This document shows, one piece after another, positions 33,437 through 44,679 of a stretch of DNA of 55,524 nt. This stretch comes from Catenaria anguillulae PL171 (Eukaryota; Blastocladiomycota; Blastocladiomycetes; Blastocladiales; Catenariaceae). Under the pieces are notes generated by a model that saw only the letters and a list, made by a program, of their open reading frames with translations, was not told the origin of the DNA and ran no database searches. Numbering within the stretch: the stretch's first letter is position 1; every line of letters begins with the position of its first letter. The position numbers and the translations under genes are program-made. The stretch is taken from NCBI GenBank assembly GCA_002102555.1, contig MCFL01000160.1, forward strand, positions 1-55,524. The letters run 5' to 3'.

Positions 33437-34783
33437 ATGTACCCAGCCGTCAATTGCCCTCATCGGCCGCCGTCTCCGCCAACGCGCAACATGTTTCAAG
33501 CTCTGTCATCACCGCAGACCATCACGGCCGGTCCGCCCTCAGCCCATCGCTTCCTTACCACCTCAGGGCATGTGACAGGCTCAAACAGCTCGCTTGAAGC
33601 TGGCCCAGGTGATCGGGTGGGTGAGTCGGTGCGAGAATGGAACGGTGCCGTGGAGCTTCCGGTGGCGATCGCACTCGACTCCAACCCGGCTCCAGCATAT
33701 GGCGCCTGTCCAGCAAAAGCAGAATCGTCGTCATTTCGATCACATCAACATCTAATGGCTCGCTCCGCTATGCCGGCCGCACCGACGAGTCGCTCAGCAC
33801 CCGCGCCCGTCATTTCTGCCGCCGACATCCTGAGCGCTCCGCTGGCCGACGTTGCACGATGGTCTGCGGCAGGGCTGCTGGTTCAGGCGTCTCCGTCGTC
33901 GACAACCGCGTTGGTTGCTGGGATAGTTGGGTCAGGGCTGCTGATCAGTCATGCAAGGCCTCATACGCATTGTGAGGCGCCTTCCGTGGAACCAACGCAA
34001 TCGAGACAAGCAAAGATCCCGCAACCAAGCTATTTTGCAGTGAATTCGACGGGTCTCCCTTCGCCGAACGCTTCACCGTCCTGCTCGCCTGTTGCCACAA
34101 TCCATTTGGCTGCCGAGTGGAATTCCGAGCCCATCGGCTCGATTCCCATGTCTCCCATGTCTCCCATGTCGCTTCTCTCACCTGCGCTGCCCTTGTCAGA
34201 CGTAAACGTCTCTCACCAATCAGCACAACACGCACGGAGTGCCGCAGGGCAGGAAATGCCGCGAGCAGTCCCGCCATTGGCGCCCGCGAGCTGGCGAGCG
34301 AAAGACTCCGCCCACTCGGGCGTCGGATGGTCGTCGCCACATCCGCATGTCCTGCCTCGTATTCCAGTCTGCATAGGGCCATGTCGCCTCTCACCGACAC
34401 CGAGTGCCGAGTCATCCGCGTCTTCTTTCGAATTCGTGAACTTCACCAAAGCGACGAGCCGCTCGCCTTCCTTTACAGAGCCGGCAGCTGCGGCTCTTCG
34501 ACAATGCTTTGCTGTCGGGTCTCCAGTTGACACAGAGTCAATTCGTCGGCGGTCTGCCGTGAAATTGGCCTCGGCATCGCACTCTTTTTCGCGGAAACCC
34601 GCTTCAAAGTCCGTCAAATCACTCCCGTCATGGGCCACAATGCCTGTTCGGACTCGCTCGTCACCCAAGCTGTCAGTGTCACGAAGCCCTCAGTGTGCCC
34701 AGTTGCCGCCCAACACGCGCATCGTGAGAGATGCCGCGGGTGGTGTTGCGTTCGAGTTTTCGACGCCAAGTTGGTTCGAGTAA
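33437..34783 (+). CDS. Hypothetical Ser/Ala/Pro-rich protein, 448 aa
   Basis: One uninterrupted frame of 449 codons starts at ATG 33437 (MYPAVNCPHRPPSPP) and ends STPSWFE. Length and even codon use argue that it is real. The sequence is low-complexity and predicted disordered, with a short repeat MSPMSPMS, several SP/TP dipeptides of the kind phosphorylated by proline-directed kinases, and a basic C-terminal quarter (RTRSSPKLSVSRSP). A weakly hydrophobic stretch (TALVAGIVGSGLLI) is too short to call a membrane helix. No family is recognised. It converges with the F-box gene. A chance open frame in GC-rich DNA cannot be fully excluded. Confidence 0.55.
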   Translation: MYPAVNCPHRPPSPPTRNMFQALSSPQTITAGPPSAHRFLTTSGHVTGSNSSLEAGPGDRVGESVREWNGAVELPVAIALDSNPAPAYGACPAKAESSSFRSHQHLMARSAMPAAPTSRSAPAPVISAADILSAPLADVARWSAAGLLVQASPSSTTALVAGIVGSGLLISHARPHTHCEAPSVEPTQSRQAKIPQPSYFAVNSTGLPSPNASPSCSPVATIHLAAEWNSEPIGSIPMSPMSPMSLLSPALPLSDVNVSHQSAQHARSAAGQEMPRAVPPLAPASWRAKDSAHSGVGWSSPHPHVLPRIPVCIGPCRLSPTPSAESSASSFEFVNFTKATSRSPSFTEPAAAALRQCFAVGSPVDTESIRRRSAVKLASASHSFSRKPASKSVKSLPSWATMPVRTRSSPKLSVSRSPQCAQLPPNTRIVRDAAGGVAFEFSTPSWFE

Positions 34784-35209
34784 GGGCTGCATGGATCGCG
34801 ATACGCACGTGTTGTCGAAACGTTTGTGACTTTCCCCCTCCCTCTGCAGGGCTGCCATTTCCACTTTTCTCGATCGGCTTCGACGACCATGCATCATGGT
34901 CCATGTTCTCACCTTTTTCCCTCGCAGCATTTTTCTTGCATTCAGTTGGTCAGTGCCCGAATTATCAGTGTCTCATGTTTTCACCGATATCCTTTGTTAA
35001 ATAATTGCCACTTCATCGACAATCCGTGCTCATTGCTCATTATTGCTCACGTCCATTGGCGCCATGGCTGTATCTAATAGCGAGGTGGGCGAGCGAACCA
35101 ACCATGTGAACGGAATGAAAAGGGTATCTATATCGTGTGCGAAACAATCGGGCCACCTGGACGGCACCATCCATGACCCATCAAGCATGCGACCGAGCGC
35201 GGAGAATAA
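34784..35209. other. Intergenic between convergent genes
   Basis: 0.43 kb of 3' flank shared by the orphan and the F-box gene, with T-rich stretches; no feature recognised. Confidence 0.5.
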
Positions 35210-37321
35210 TCAATCGGCCAATCGAACATCCAACACGATAGCCACACTTGACTCATGCGTCCAATTTGGCCGCTCACGATACGTGGCATGTACCCTCACC
35301 TGGCGTGCGCCGGCGCCGTCCTCGTCGCTCGCAACTTCCAAGCCGCCGGCGCCGCCTGCCGCGCCCGCTGCCGGCGTCGGCATCCATGGGAATACAATGC
35401 CCGAATTTGCGCCGGCAAGCGCCGCCACAAGGTGCGCTACGGCCACGCCCTCGACCCGAGCAACATACGGCACGACCGTGTCCACGCGATACCCAACCAC
35501 CTGCCTGACCCTGTCCAACCTCGCGCCGGCGGGCAACGCAAACTGCACGCTCAACGATGTCAGCGGTGACAACCCTTGTGCTGCGCCCGCCAACCCCAGT
35601 CCGACACACACGTTGCGATCCAGCAGGGCAAGTAACCACGGCGCATACGCCGACATGGCATGATCATTGACCCGCACGACCAGTGCGTGCAAGCTGGGAA
35701 ACGCCCCCGACGCGAGCAAGTGGGCCACGTCAACGGGCGGTACGTCAATGAGCTCGAGCGATTGCAAATACACCATGGGGTGCGGCGGGGGTTCACGCCC
35801 AGGGTACCCGTGCAATTGCATGTGCGTGAGAATGGGCGACGACGATGCGTCCGTGAGAATGGCGTCGTAGTACATGGATGCGAGTCGATGCGGGCATTGT
35901 AGCAAAAAGGATTGCGTGCGGATGATGAGGTGGCCGTACACGCGCGAGGCGAGGTGCACGGGCCATTCAAGGACTTGCAGCGGGCGGTTGAGGTTGAGGA
36001 AGATGGTCGAAATGAGCGGCTCGTGCCCGCCCGTCAGAAACAAGCGCAGCGTGTGGATGGACCCCGGGTCGCGGCGAGACAGTGTTGATGAGAGTGAGGG
36101 CGTGATTTCGGGCCAAAGCTGGTCGAATGTTTGGCCTTGCGAGTCAACTATTTCGCCGCGGAGTTCGAGTGTGCCAAGGTGCGAGCATTTGGCGATTTCG
36201 GTGAGTAGAGTAATGCTGATTTCACGGCATGTGATGGACAGTGACCTTAGGTTGCGTGCGCGGCGGATGAGCTCCACGGCGGCGCAGTTGGCGAGAGACT
36301 GGTCGCCGGTCGGGGCACTGAAGCGAAGCGTCATATCGTGCAACGCGGCCGTCGACAAAGAGACAATGTGTCTGAGGAAATCGCCTGGGTGGGATGAGAG
36401 GTCAATGGACAGCGATACAAGCCGGGGATGTTCAAGACCGAGTTGGAGAGCTTGGCCCATGGCGGAGACAGTTGCGGCATCGAATATTGTGCTGGTGCTA
36501 ACAATGGACAGTTTCTCGATGTTCTTGAGACGTGCCAAAGAAGTTGGGACCGACTGTGGTATGGCCAAAGCGCTAACGGTGCGGTCAGGTGGTAGACTGG
36601 GCCGGGACTTGCGGAAGACGGGTGCAAACGTATTGACACCGCCAGCAGCTTGTGGCGAGCTTGGTGAAAGGATCACACTGGGTGAAGGCGACACGAGCAC
36701 CGATTCCGGCAAATGCATTTGTGAGGACAGGCGACGGCTACCAGCTTGGCCAACTACATTCGGCGACGATGATCCGCTTCGACTACTACCGCTGCTGCTA
36801 TCTCCTTGGTCGTCCGACTCTGAATCCGACGAGCTGTCCGCCATGGGCCCGCCGTGGTGAAAATGCGTGCCCGCCATCTCGCAGGCGGCATCAAACACGA
36901 CCGAATACTGGCGGACATTGTCGACAATCGAGTCGTATCGCGGATCGGCGAGGAGAGAAAAGTGATGGGAATCACTGAGAGAAGAGTAGAGCGGATCTGT
37001 TTGTCGGCGTAGCGTCCGTGCAGAGCGGTTGGCACAGGACCATTGGCCAGAGACACAGTCGGCCCAAAGGCAGGACGAAACAGAATGCCAGGCATGCGGT
37101 CGAGCGCAGAAAAAGAGCGACTTACACACGGACATGACTTGTGACAAGGTCCAGTGTCGGTCGGCTGGGTGGCGCGCGAGTTCCTTGAGGCGGAGAAGAA
37201 CCAGGTTGACGAGCTCGGGTGGCAAATTGGCCAGTGATGGTCGTTGGGCTGCCGGTGCTCGTGAGCCCAGGCATGGAGACGTCGCGGCGGGCGGGGAATC
37301 GGTCCCAATAGAGGAGTTCAT
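35210..37321 (-). CDS. F-box-like, leucine-rich protein, 703 aa
   Basis: Single exon with its start at ATG 37321 (MNSSIGTDSPPAATSP). Residues about 30-80 form an F-box: LANLPPELVNLVLLRLKEL followed by LSQVMSVCKSLFFCARPHAW. F-box proteins link substrates to the SCF ubiquitin ligase through Skp1. A Ser/Asp-rich acidic insert (SSSDSESDDQGDSSSG) and a disordered segment separate it from a C-terminal region of degenerate leucine-rich repeats, for example LRSLSITCREISITLL and LQSLELIDVPPVDVAHLL, the presumed substrate-binding part. The C terminus (about residues 610-660) is Ala/Gly-rich. Many fungal F-box proteins are orphans, so no substrate can be named. Confidence 0.75.
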   Translation of the reverse strand: MNSSIGTDSPPAATSPCLGSRAPAAQRPSLANLPPELVNLVLLRLKELARHPADRHWTLSQVMSVCKSLFFCARPHAWHSVSSCLWADCVSGQWSCANRSARTLRRQTDPLYSSLSDSHHFSLLADPRYDSIVDNVRQYSVVFDAACEMAGTHFHHGGPMADSSSDSESDDQGDSSSGSSRSGSSSPNVVGQAGSRRLSSQMHLPESVLVSPSPSVILSPSSPQAAGGVNTFAPVFRKSRPSLPPDRTVSALAIPQSVPTSLARLKNIEKLSIVSTSTIFDAATVSAMGQALQLGLEHPRLVSLSIDLSSHPGDFLRHIVSLSTAALHDMTLRFSAPTGDQSLANCAAVELIRRARNLRSLSITCREISITLLTEIAKCSHLGTLELRGEIVDSQGQTFDQLWPEITPSLSSTLSRRDPGSIHTLRLFLTGGHEPLISTIFLNLNRPLQVLEWPVHLASRVYGHLIIRTQSFLLQCPHRLASMYYDAILTDASSSPILTHMQLHGYPGREPPPHPMVYLQSLELIDVPPVDVAHLLASGAFPSLHALVVRVNDHAMSAYAPWLLALLDRNVCVGLGLAGAAQGLSPLTSLSVQFALPAGARLDRVRQVVGYRVDTVVPYVARVEGVAVAHLVAALAGANSGIVFPWMPTPAAGAAGGAGGLEVASDEDGAGARQVRVHATYRERPNWTHESSVAIVLDVRLAD

Positions 37322-37900
37322 GGTCAGCGTAGTATTGTTTGAGCTTGATTGCACGCACACACCTGCAGGTGACAAGAGGCAACAGCAGTAACGTTAGTCG
37401 TGCAAAGCTGTAACAAAGTTCTGAACCAAACCTGACGACAGACCGATGGAGCAGGGGCCGTTCCAAGGAAAGCAGATGTGCCCTTAGGGGAAAGGTATTT
37501 GATAGCTGAGTATGGTGCTTTTGTATTTGCATTGAGTGGCGAATGAATTCATGCATCGAGGACCCAATCGGGATAGATGTTCGCCCGCACGTTCACGCTC
37601 CATACCCCATTTCGCATTTCGTCTTTGACAAACTTTCACTTGACGAGTCACGACACACACTCAAGTTCCCACGTGCCCGGGACAGAGGTTGGAGCAAATG
37701 GACCTTCGAACGTGCCAATTCACGTTGGAATAGTATAGGTACGGCATTACGAAATTCGAGACAGAGAAATCACCCACTCTTCCGACCCGGTTACACTAAA
37801 CTTGACAAGACTATCTGGGAGGGCATTCCCTGCAGTGTTGCGAGCAGCAGAAATGCCTGCCTAATCATCGGTACTCTCTGATGATTGGACTTGGGACCGT
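37322..37900. other. Intergenic, no gene seen
   Basis: 0.58 kb upstream of the F-box gene and downstream of the first 7TM gene. No feature recognised. Confidence 0.5.
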
Positions 37901-39015
37901 CTACCCGTCCAGCTTCTTAGGAATCCATGCCCCCTTGCCTTTCGAGCGGCTGAGTCGGGCGACATCTGGGGCTTCCACCATATCGTATTCCAGCTGAAGA
38001 TGCCGCTGCGTCTTGCGCTTCTTGAACATTCGGTGGAGCTGACCCATCAATCGACTGTAAAAGAGCATGTGAAATGACTCGCCGATATACGCGCTGCAAA
38101 GAAACGGGTCATAGTCCGGGTGCACGCGAATAGCGACATTTGCAGCGATGATTGCCGTGAATCCTGCCGTGAGATTGAACGTCATTTGTCGCAATAGCTT
38201 TGTCACGGTCGATGGGCCCGCCAAGTCAGCCCCAATCTCAGAGATGTTGTGCAGAAGGCGGTTGAAGGAAAGGGCTGCCGCCGTTCTTGACCAGTCCATC
38301 GCCTATGGAGTACCTGTTGGTAGGTGAGCATACTCAATCGGGATCGTGCTTCAAGTCAGGATGGAATGTGAATTGAAATGGCTGAAGGACGTGCCACCCA
38401 CCAATTGAAGATTGTGTCGCCCAGCTCAACGATAGAGCTGTCTTGACACATAAACTCATAAATGTAGCCATGCAGCAGTAGAATGTTATGGGGAAAGCAG
38501 ACAAAGACAGCGATGCGTAACACGTTTGCAAGAATCCGAGCTTCGAGGTGTGTTTGCGAGTGTGTTTGCGTGCGCGACAGTCCAACAGCTCAGTGCGGGC
38601 AAGCGGGAGGGCACGCATTCAAAAAATTGAGCTTGTCAGTGTGGGCGAAATAGCATTCGAAACAACGGCACATAGGTATGTGATGTACCGAAGCATGCAC
38701 ACGACCGTGAATCCGCCGTTGTTGGTCGCAGCACACACAACAGATAACATTTTCAGGACCATTTGCGCTCCAGAACGATCCCCAAGCGTCGGCTGCTCGG
38801 CCGTCCTTGTCGTCGGTGGAAGTGAGTACCCAAGCGTTCGGCGGCAAGTGAAAGTCGCCGATATGAGCAAGAGCGCAGATACCCAGAAGCCCAACCGATT
38901 GGGTACCTGCCACCTGCTGGGACATGTAGACCGCACTGTAAACAGTGAATCTATCAAGGACCAGTGTGACCATGAGAAAGGCGCATGCAGGACGGAAATT
39001 GAATGGATGATGCCG
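37901..39015 (-). CDS. 7TM membrane protein of unknown family, copy A (N-terminal exon unresolved)
   Basis: Coding blocks are found by alignment to the neighbouring copy B. The block from 39015 contains TM1 and the shared motif GICALAHIGDFHL. Then follow MVLKMLSVVCAATNNGGF, HNILLLHGYIYEFM and DTIFNWW; a GT-AG intron (38303-38397); and the final exon 38302-37901 with TAIIAANVAIRVHPDYDPF. The frame changes near 38815, where a 37-nt GT-AG intron (GTACTC...GAGCAG) would restore it, and again near 38650, where the splice is unclear. The C terminus is a basic cytosolic-type tail (KKRKTQRHL, SRSKGKGAWIPKK). About seven hydrophobic segments are visible. No known receptor motif is recognised, so function is unknown. 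The start codon lies in an upstream exon I could not fix. Confidence 0.65.
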
Positions 39016-39293
39016 TCAAGGCTGAGCGTATCATCGTCGCATTTTCCTTGCATGATTATGTATGCAATTACGACTTCCTCCTCAATTAAGTACGGTCGCA
39101 TGTCTGAGAGAATGCATCGGCTCAAAGCAAATGCTGGACGGACGTAATCATTTTCAGTTTTCAAATGCGAGGACACACAGTAACATATTCTCCGATTCCA
39201 GTGATCATGACGCGTAACGCGTTCCTTTCGTCATGCGACGATATCGAGCTTAGGTGCAAGTCAGTGAGCGAAACCAGGGGTACGAAGAGACAC

Positions 39294-40358
39294 TCATCGC
39301 CTTGAGGCGACGGGTGCTTGACTTGTGGAAATTTGTGGAGACCGTATCCAAGTCGAAGAAATGTCACGGGGCATGGATTTCTTGTCAGAGAGAGAATTCG
39401 GCAAATGTGAGGACATTGAAGCCGTGCGCTTAACGTTTGGCAGGTTTGATTGCTGTGCTGCAACCTTTGGCTTGGATCTGAACATAGCATTGAGATGTCG
39501 GAGAAAGTTGACGAAAAGGAATGTCCTCGTCGCCTCGGCCATGTAAACGCCGCACCAAAACGGGTCGACGTCTGGCGCAGCCCTCGCGACGGCATTCGCT
39601 GCAATGATGCAGAGGCATTGCAGAGACAAGTTGGCCGTGGATCGCTTCAGGAAACCGGTAAAATGTGGTTTGCCGGCGATTCCGCCGCCCATGCTAGCCG
39701 TGTGGTGCAAAGAGTAGATGAATCCAGCGGAGAGGGCACAATTGACCAGCCCATCATAAATGGACCACCTGCCCTCCACCCAGAAAAACTTCGAGTGGTC
39801 AGTTTGTGTCCTCACCACGAGTCAGTCATTGGATTGCCTATAAGCGCTTTCGTACCAATTAAACAGCTCATCACCAACCGCGGCCCATTGACTGCTTTGG
39901 TGAGTGTACTCATAGAGGTAGCCATAAATCAGAACGCCATTATGGCCAGCACAAAAGAGAACGCTTGTGAATGAGGCTACTGCAAGTGTTTTTGCAGCCC
40001 GAGGAAACTGCTTCTTTGTCAGCGCCCAAAAGCGCATCATGTTGACGGCCTGGAAGCCAATACCAATGGCTGCCGCACAGATAATCGACATGTTCTTTTT
40101 AATCATTGTCAGGAAGGCCTCGGCGTCAGACTGTTCCGCCCCGGCTTCCAATGTTTGGGCGTAACCAAAGGTCCGGAGGTGAAAGTCGCCGATATGAGCC
40201 AGTGCGCAAATACCGAGCGCCAAAAAGTAGCTTGAGCGGCGGTTTAGGCGCAGCCAGACGTAGACACAGCTCGAAAACGTTGCCACATTCAGACAAAGGA
40301 CGAGGCAAAGGATTGAGCTGACGGGACTCCAATGCCAATTCGGAGTGGTGTGAATCGT
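39294..40358 (-). CDS. 7TM membrane protein of unknown family, copy B (N-terminal exon unresolved)
   Basis: Two blocks are joined by an 87-nt GT-AG intron (39769-39855): 40358-39856 and 39768-39294. Seven hydrophobic segments are visible: ILCLVLCLNVATF, YFLALGICALAHIGD, MSIICAAAIGIGFQAV, LAVASFTSVLFCAG, LVNCALSAGFIYSL, LQCLCIIAANAVA and VYMAEATRTFLFVNFL. Short loops alternate with basic clusters, and a Ser-rich tail of about 55 residues follows. The first block has no in-frame ATG before TM1, so a short upstream exon must supply it. Sequence, segment order and the intron before (W)SIYDGLVN match copy A next door. Function is unknown; a sensory or receptor-like role is a guess from topology alone. 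Confidence 0.7.
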
Positions 40359-41013
40359 CTGGAAACAATGAGCTGCCCAGTGAGTACTATTCGAACGTTG
40401 TGGCACAATCAGGCGGGCGAGCTAAGAGCTGCCAGGAGTGCATTCATTTCTGCATACATTCGGCCGCATTTTGGTAGAATTGCTCTCAGATCGTATCGGT
40501 GAAGTGATTCGCGAAGTGTAACAATTTGTGGTCACATAAACCCGGTCGAGCTTCACCCTGATTCGGCCGTTTCTGCGAGGAGAGAGATTCGAATACTAGG
40601 GCTTGGCATTCAATGAAATCTGCGGTTTACGATCCGGTCACATTTTTGTCGGGCACGTTGCATGCATAAGCTTTTCCTTGAGCACGACCCAGGTGTGCAA
40701 TCCTGCCCATTTCAATTTGGACGTCCGCGTTGTTCGCAGGTTCGAATGCTACACACGAGGAACTCACACAGATCCATCTTTACAGAAGACTGACAATAAC
40801 GAAGAACCACATTAAGTCGGAACGAAACTCGATCGAGAACAGCCACCTCACGATCTTCGCGCACGGTAGAAAGCAATACTAGCTCATGGGATAATGATCA
40901 AAGTGGCATCTATTTCTTATGCAAGGCAATTGAAGACAAATCAAACAACGATGCAATGACAGGCAATTCAAATGGACGATTTATTCCGGTTTCAGTCACC
41001 AACTCACCACTAC
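40359..41013. other. Intergenic / 5' end of 7TM copy B
   Basis: About 0.65 kb that should hold the missing first exon of copy B (candidate ATGs near 40440). No other feature was recognised before the protease 3' end. Confidence 0.45.
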
Positions 41014-42587
41014 TTACCACCAGCCCCACCACCAGGGGAGGGCAGGCTCGGTCGGCTCGGGCGTGGGTTGCGGGCGTGGGCGTACTGGGGTCGGGGCGGG
41101 CGTAGGTTGCGGACGCGGGGCCGGCGTGGGAGTCGGAGTGGGCTTGTCGGCGGGCTTGTCAACACCAGTAGTGAGCCCACCCAAGAAGAGAGCAAGGTTG
41201 GGTGAACCACCGAGATCACCACGAACGACGTTGCGTTGAGCGAGCTCGAGGAGCTTGGCTTGAGCTTGGGAACGGTTAAGGCCTTGACTCATGAGCAGCG
41301 CCATGGCACCGGCAACGTGCGGAGTCGCCATACTGGTTCCGTCCATGGTGGTTTCGCCGCGCGAGTTGGCACGGGCAGAGTTGATGCCAACACCAGGAGC
41401 AAACTAAAGACAGCAAGGGTTGATGGGAGCGTTAGAAAACTGTGCACTCAGGCGGCAGAGCGGGAGCAGCAATCCAAGCGAGTCGTACCAAGTCGACACA
41501 GCGACCCACGTTGGAGAAGTCACCGATCACGTTATCACGAGGGTTGAGGGCACCAATCGTCAGCGCCGACGGAACAAAGGCGGGCGAAACGTTGCAAGCA
41601 TTGACGCCATAGTCATTGCCGGCAGCGACCACCACGGAAACCTGTTCAAACAAGCGGATTTAGATGTGAGTTTACGCAATCGTTGTTGGTATCGGGGAGG
41701 CATTTCAACATACACCATCGGCAGTGAGCGAATCAATAGCAGACGATGTGGCCGTCTCCTCGTCACCATCGCCGGCCTTGGGACCTCCCAAGGAGAGGTT
41801 GGCGACGGCTTTGCGGCCAGGACGACTGCGCACGGTGCGCGAGACGAGGTCAAGAGCAGAGAGCACGGCCGAGTTCGGACCACGGCCAGACTTGTCGAAC
41901 ACTTTGATGCAGTGGATCTAATGGTAAGACGCATCGTTGAGTCAGCTGGGTCAGCACATGGGAATGAGTTTATGAAGGCGAGATGGGAAAAATGGTCCGT
42001 ACTGTCGCCTTCTTGGCAACACCGAAAGTCTTGCCAGCGATGGTTCCACTGACATGTGTGCCATGACCATGCGAGTCAAAGTTGCCCTCACCACTGAAGT
42101 CACGCAAAAACTTTGCGCGGCCCTCAAAGTCGGGGTGGTTCACGTCACAGCCAGAATCAATCACGTAGACGTCGACACCTTCGCCAGCGTTCGCGGGATA
42201 CGTGTAGCTACCATCGAGGCGGGACGAATCCAAACGGTCGAGGCCAGCGGGGGCGCGCGACTGGGTGTCGTACAACTGCCACTCAATCTCCTTTTCCACA
42301 CGCTTGACCTTGCCCTTTGCGGCAATCTGTTTGCGGACCTCGGAACCACCGTCAGGAAGAGCAATGGCACGGAACTTTGAACCGACCTCGATGCGACGAA
42401 CGCGAGAGCGGGCGTCACGCAAGCCGTTGGACTCATACAACTGGAACAGTTCCTCGATGGCGGATTCAAAGTCGGCCGAAGAGTCGAGCTGGATAATCAC
42501 GTCCTTGGAGCGGGCAGGAGCGGCGACTGCGGACAACGGGGCAACGGCCAAGACGGCGAGAACAGAGAGGAGAGCAGTGGTCTTCAT
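41014..42587 (-). CDS. Secreted subtilisin-like serine protease (S8, proteinase K type), 443 aa
   Basis: Exons on the minus strand are 42587-42003, 41917-41714, 41641-41489 and 41403-41014 (444 codons; introns 85, 72 and 85 nt). The signal peptide MKTTALLSVLAVLAVAPLSA is followed by an I9-type propeptide (about 25-105). The catalytic triad is complete: Asp in VYVIDSGCDVNHPDF, His in SHGHGTHVSGTIAG and Ser in DGTSMATPHVAG, with the oxyanion Asn in VAAGNDYG. An endoprotease secreted for nutrition or host/substrate degradation is the usual role. The C terminus is unusual: after the catalytic domain comes a repetitive Pro/Thr tail (PTPTPTPAPRPQPTPAP) ending PWWWGWW. The tail may anchor the enzyme to carbohydrate or the wall. 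Confidence 0.95.
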
Positions 42588-44679
42588 GGTGAAGTGTTGG
42601 GAAAGTGTGTGGCGGAGTGTGAGAAGTGAAGATCGTCTATGTATTTGCGATGATGAGGGAGTGGACTTGGTCCTGAAGGTGAGCCAGCACAATCGGGACT
42701 GTATGAGGGATGCTTGAGGGTGGTGGATGGATGGGGTTGACAAGCAGAGGATGGGAAGATAAGCTGGGGATACAGCTCGTATTTGTACCCACAGGAATTG
42801 CAAACCGGGCATCGCTGTGGGTCATTGTGTCTTTCAGGTGAAGACTCTTTGCATGAACGGTTCGTCGGCTGACCCAGCTCCCGCGTCTTTCCAAGGATGA
42901 GTTGGTGTGTGCTCCTGTTACAGAGTCATGATTGCGGAGTCACAGCTCGGTGCTCGTGATCATAGGCAGGAATAGCGTTGCGGATCTTGCGTGCTCGTGC
43001 ATGTTGCGTGGATGCTTGCATTGTGGTGACCGGCCGAAAAGCACATGATTTTGTTTTCGGTGGATCTAATGTCCGATGACTTCTCGGGCGCGACACAAGT
43101 CTTCCACATTCGCAATCGAAAAGTCACAGTGAGACAAGCACGTCATATTTAGCAGTCCACTCACCATGTCGCTTTTGTCAACATGTGCTGCAGGGTCGCA
43201 GGAATGAAACACGATAGAGCACATGTCAAATGGGCACGTGCAGATTTTTCGCCGGATGACCGGGAAAGAGTCGGCCGAAAACGGGCCGAAATGTGCAGGT
43301 AGGTATCACGGTGTGTTGTCTTTGGGCCAGGCTTTTATAAATCACTGGTTGAAAAGTACTGTGCAGCTAGATGCACTCGCCGTCAAACATGTTTCAGACT
43401 GATTTTGGCTTGGTTCGTTTTCACGATCACGCGATGTGAGACAGCACGTGAAGGACCAATGTGCGTGTGTACGTGGAAATTGCCAGTGACGTCGTGACGG
43501 GGCAACTTTAGCATATGCGAGTGATTTTACCGCAAAACACCGCAACCAAGCGAAGGGTGAACTGTACCGTGCCTGTGGTGTCCCCGCCTGGGCGACGTGG
43601 TGGCACCTCGTCCGAGGCCAACGCCGGCCGATCCGCCTGTCTTGTAAGGACAAAGCGTACTATCCTATAAGACTGGTAGAATGCAGATCTGAATGCGCCC
43701 GAGTCGGGTGGAGTGCAAAATCTGATGAAAACTGGCACTCGCATTCGACCGCCCGCCACAACGTGGGGGGGACCCAAAGCAAATCATCACGCGTGGCCTT
43801 GGCCAGTTAGACGCCTGCCCGGGAGGGTTCCGACCGGCCCTTCGCGTCAATTTGGGCCGGGCATGGAAATTGCTCCCACATTACCGCCAGTCGTTCACCA
43901 ATCAGTCTGTGAACGATTCTCACGTCTCCACACTGTTGCTCGGTGTTTACGGCTAGTACGGAGGACGCAAGCGGGAACGGATGCAGGCGAACAAAAAGGA
44001 CTCTGAAGAGCCAAGCACTGGATGGCAGATGGGCATGAAAAAACAGATCTACAAACTGCAGCGTCTCTGACAAACGCTCTACATCCAAATACCACTATTC
44101 CTTTCCATGCGACCAGACCTATGTACGTATATGTATCTCGTCGGAGCAGCCGCGCTGGGAAGAGTCGACTCATGGCAAACTGGCAACATTGTTCGCTACA
44201 GCCGCGAACTGACGCCAGCTCATGTAAGCGGATCGGAGGACTGCACCGTTTGCCTTTGCTGTCCACGACCCAACGCTTGTAATAGGGCAGGCTGTGGGCG
44301 GCGAATTATGTAACCAATTAATGCATGCTTCCATGTGTACTTGGCTTTGACGGCACTCCCAGCAGCGTCGACTCGAGCGTTGCAACCATTCCTTCATCCT
44401 CTTGACGCACGCAGCAGTCAGTCCGTCAATCAATTGTTCCACTGCATACCCTATATTCCCCTCGTCTGGGTTCGTAAGGCGCACAGGTCCAGACATTGTG
44501 GTTCCTATAATTTGCCTTTCAGCTGGTCAGTCGATCAAGGCCTGGGGTTGAAAAACAGCTTCGCCTTCCGAATAATCGCTGCCCCACGTCGGAGCCATTC
44601 GCTGTCGTGTTCAGAGCCTTTGGTCCAGCGCGATCACATTTCTGACAACTCGCTTGACCGAATCCCACAACAATCTGCC
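42588..44679. other. Intergenic, no gene seen
   Basis: 2.1 kb between divergent protease and kinase genes, the longest gene-free stretch in the window. A TATAAA occurs at 43336-43341 but is too far from either start to assign. No RNA gene, repeat or coding motif was found. Confidence 0.5.

Noticed and set aside
35874-36860. Plus-strand open frame of 328 codons over the F-box gene
   Set aside because: An antisense shadow; Arg/Ser/Cys-rich with no motif, while the minus frame has an F-box and LRR-like repeats over a longer span.
37901-40358. 7TM pair as microbial rhodopsins
   Set aside because: No retinal-binding lysine in a DxxxK context in the last helix and no carboxylate motif in the third helix.
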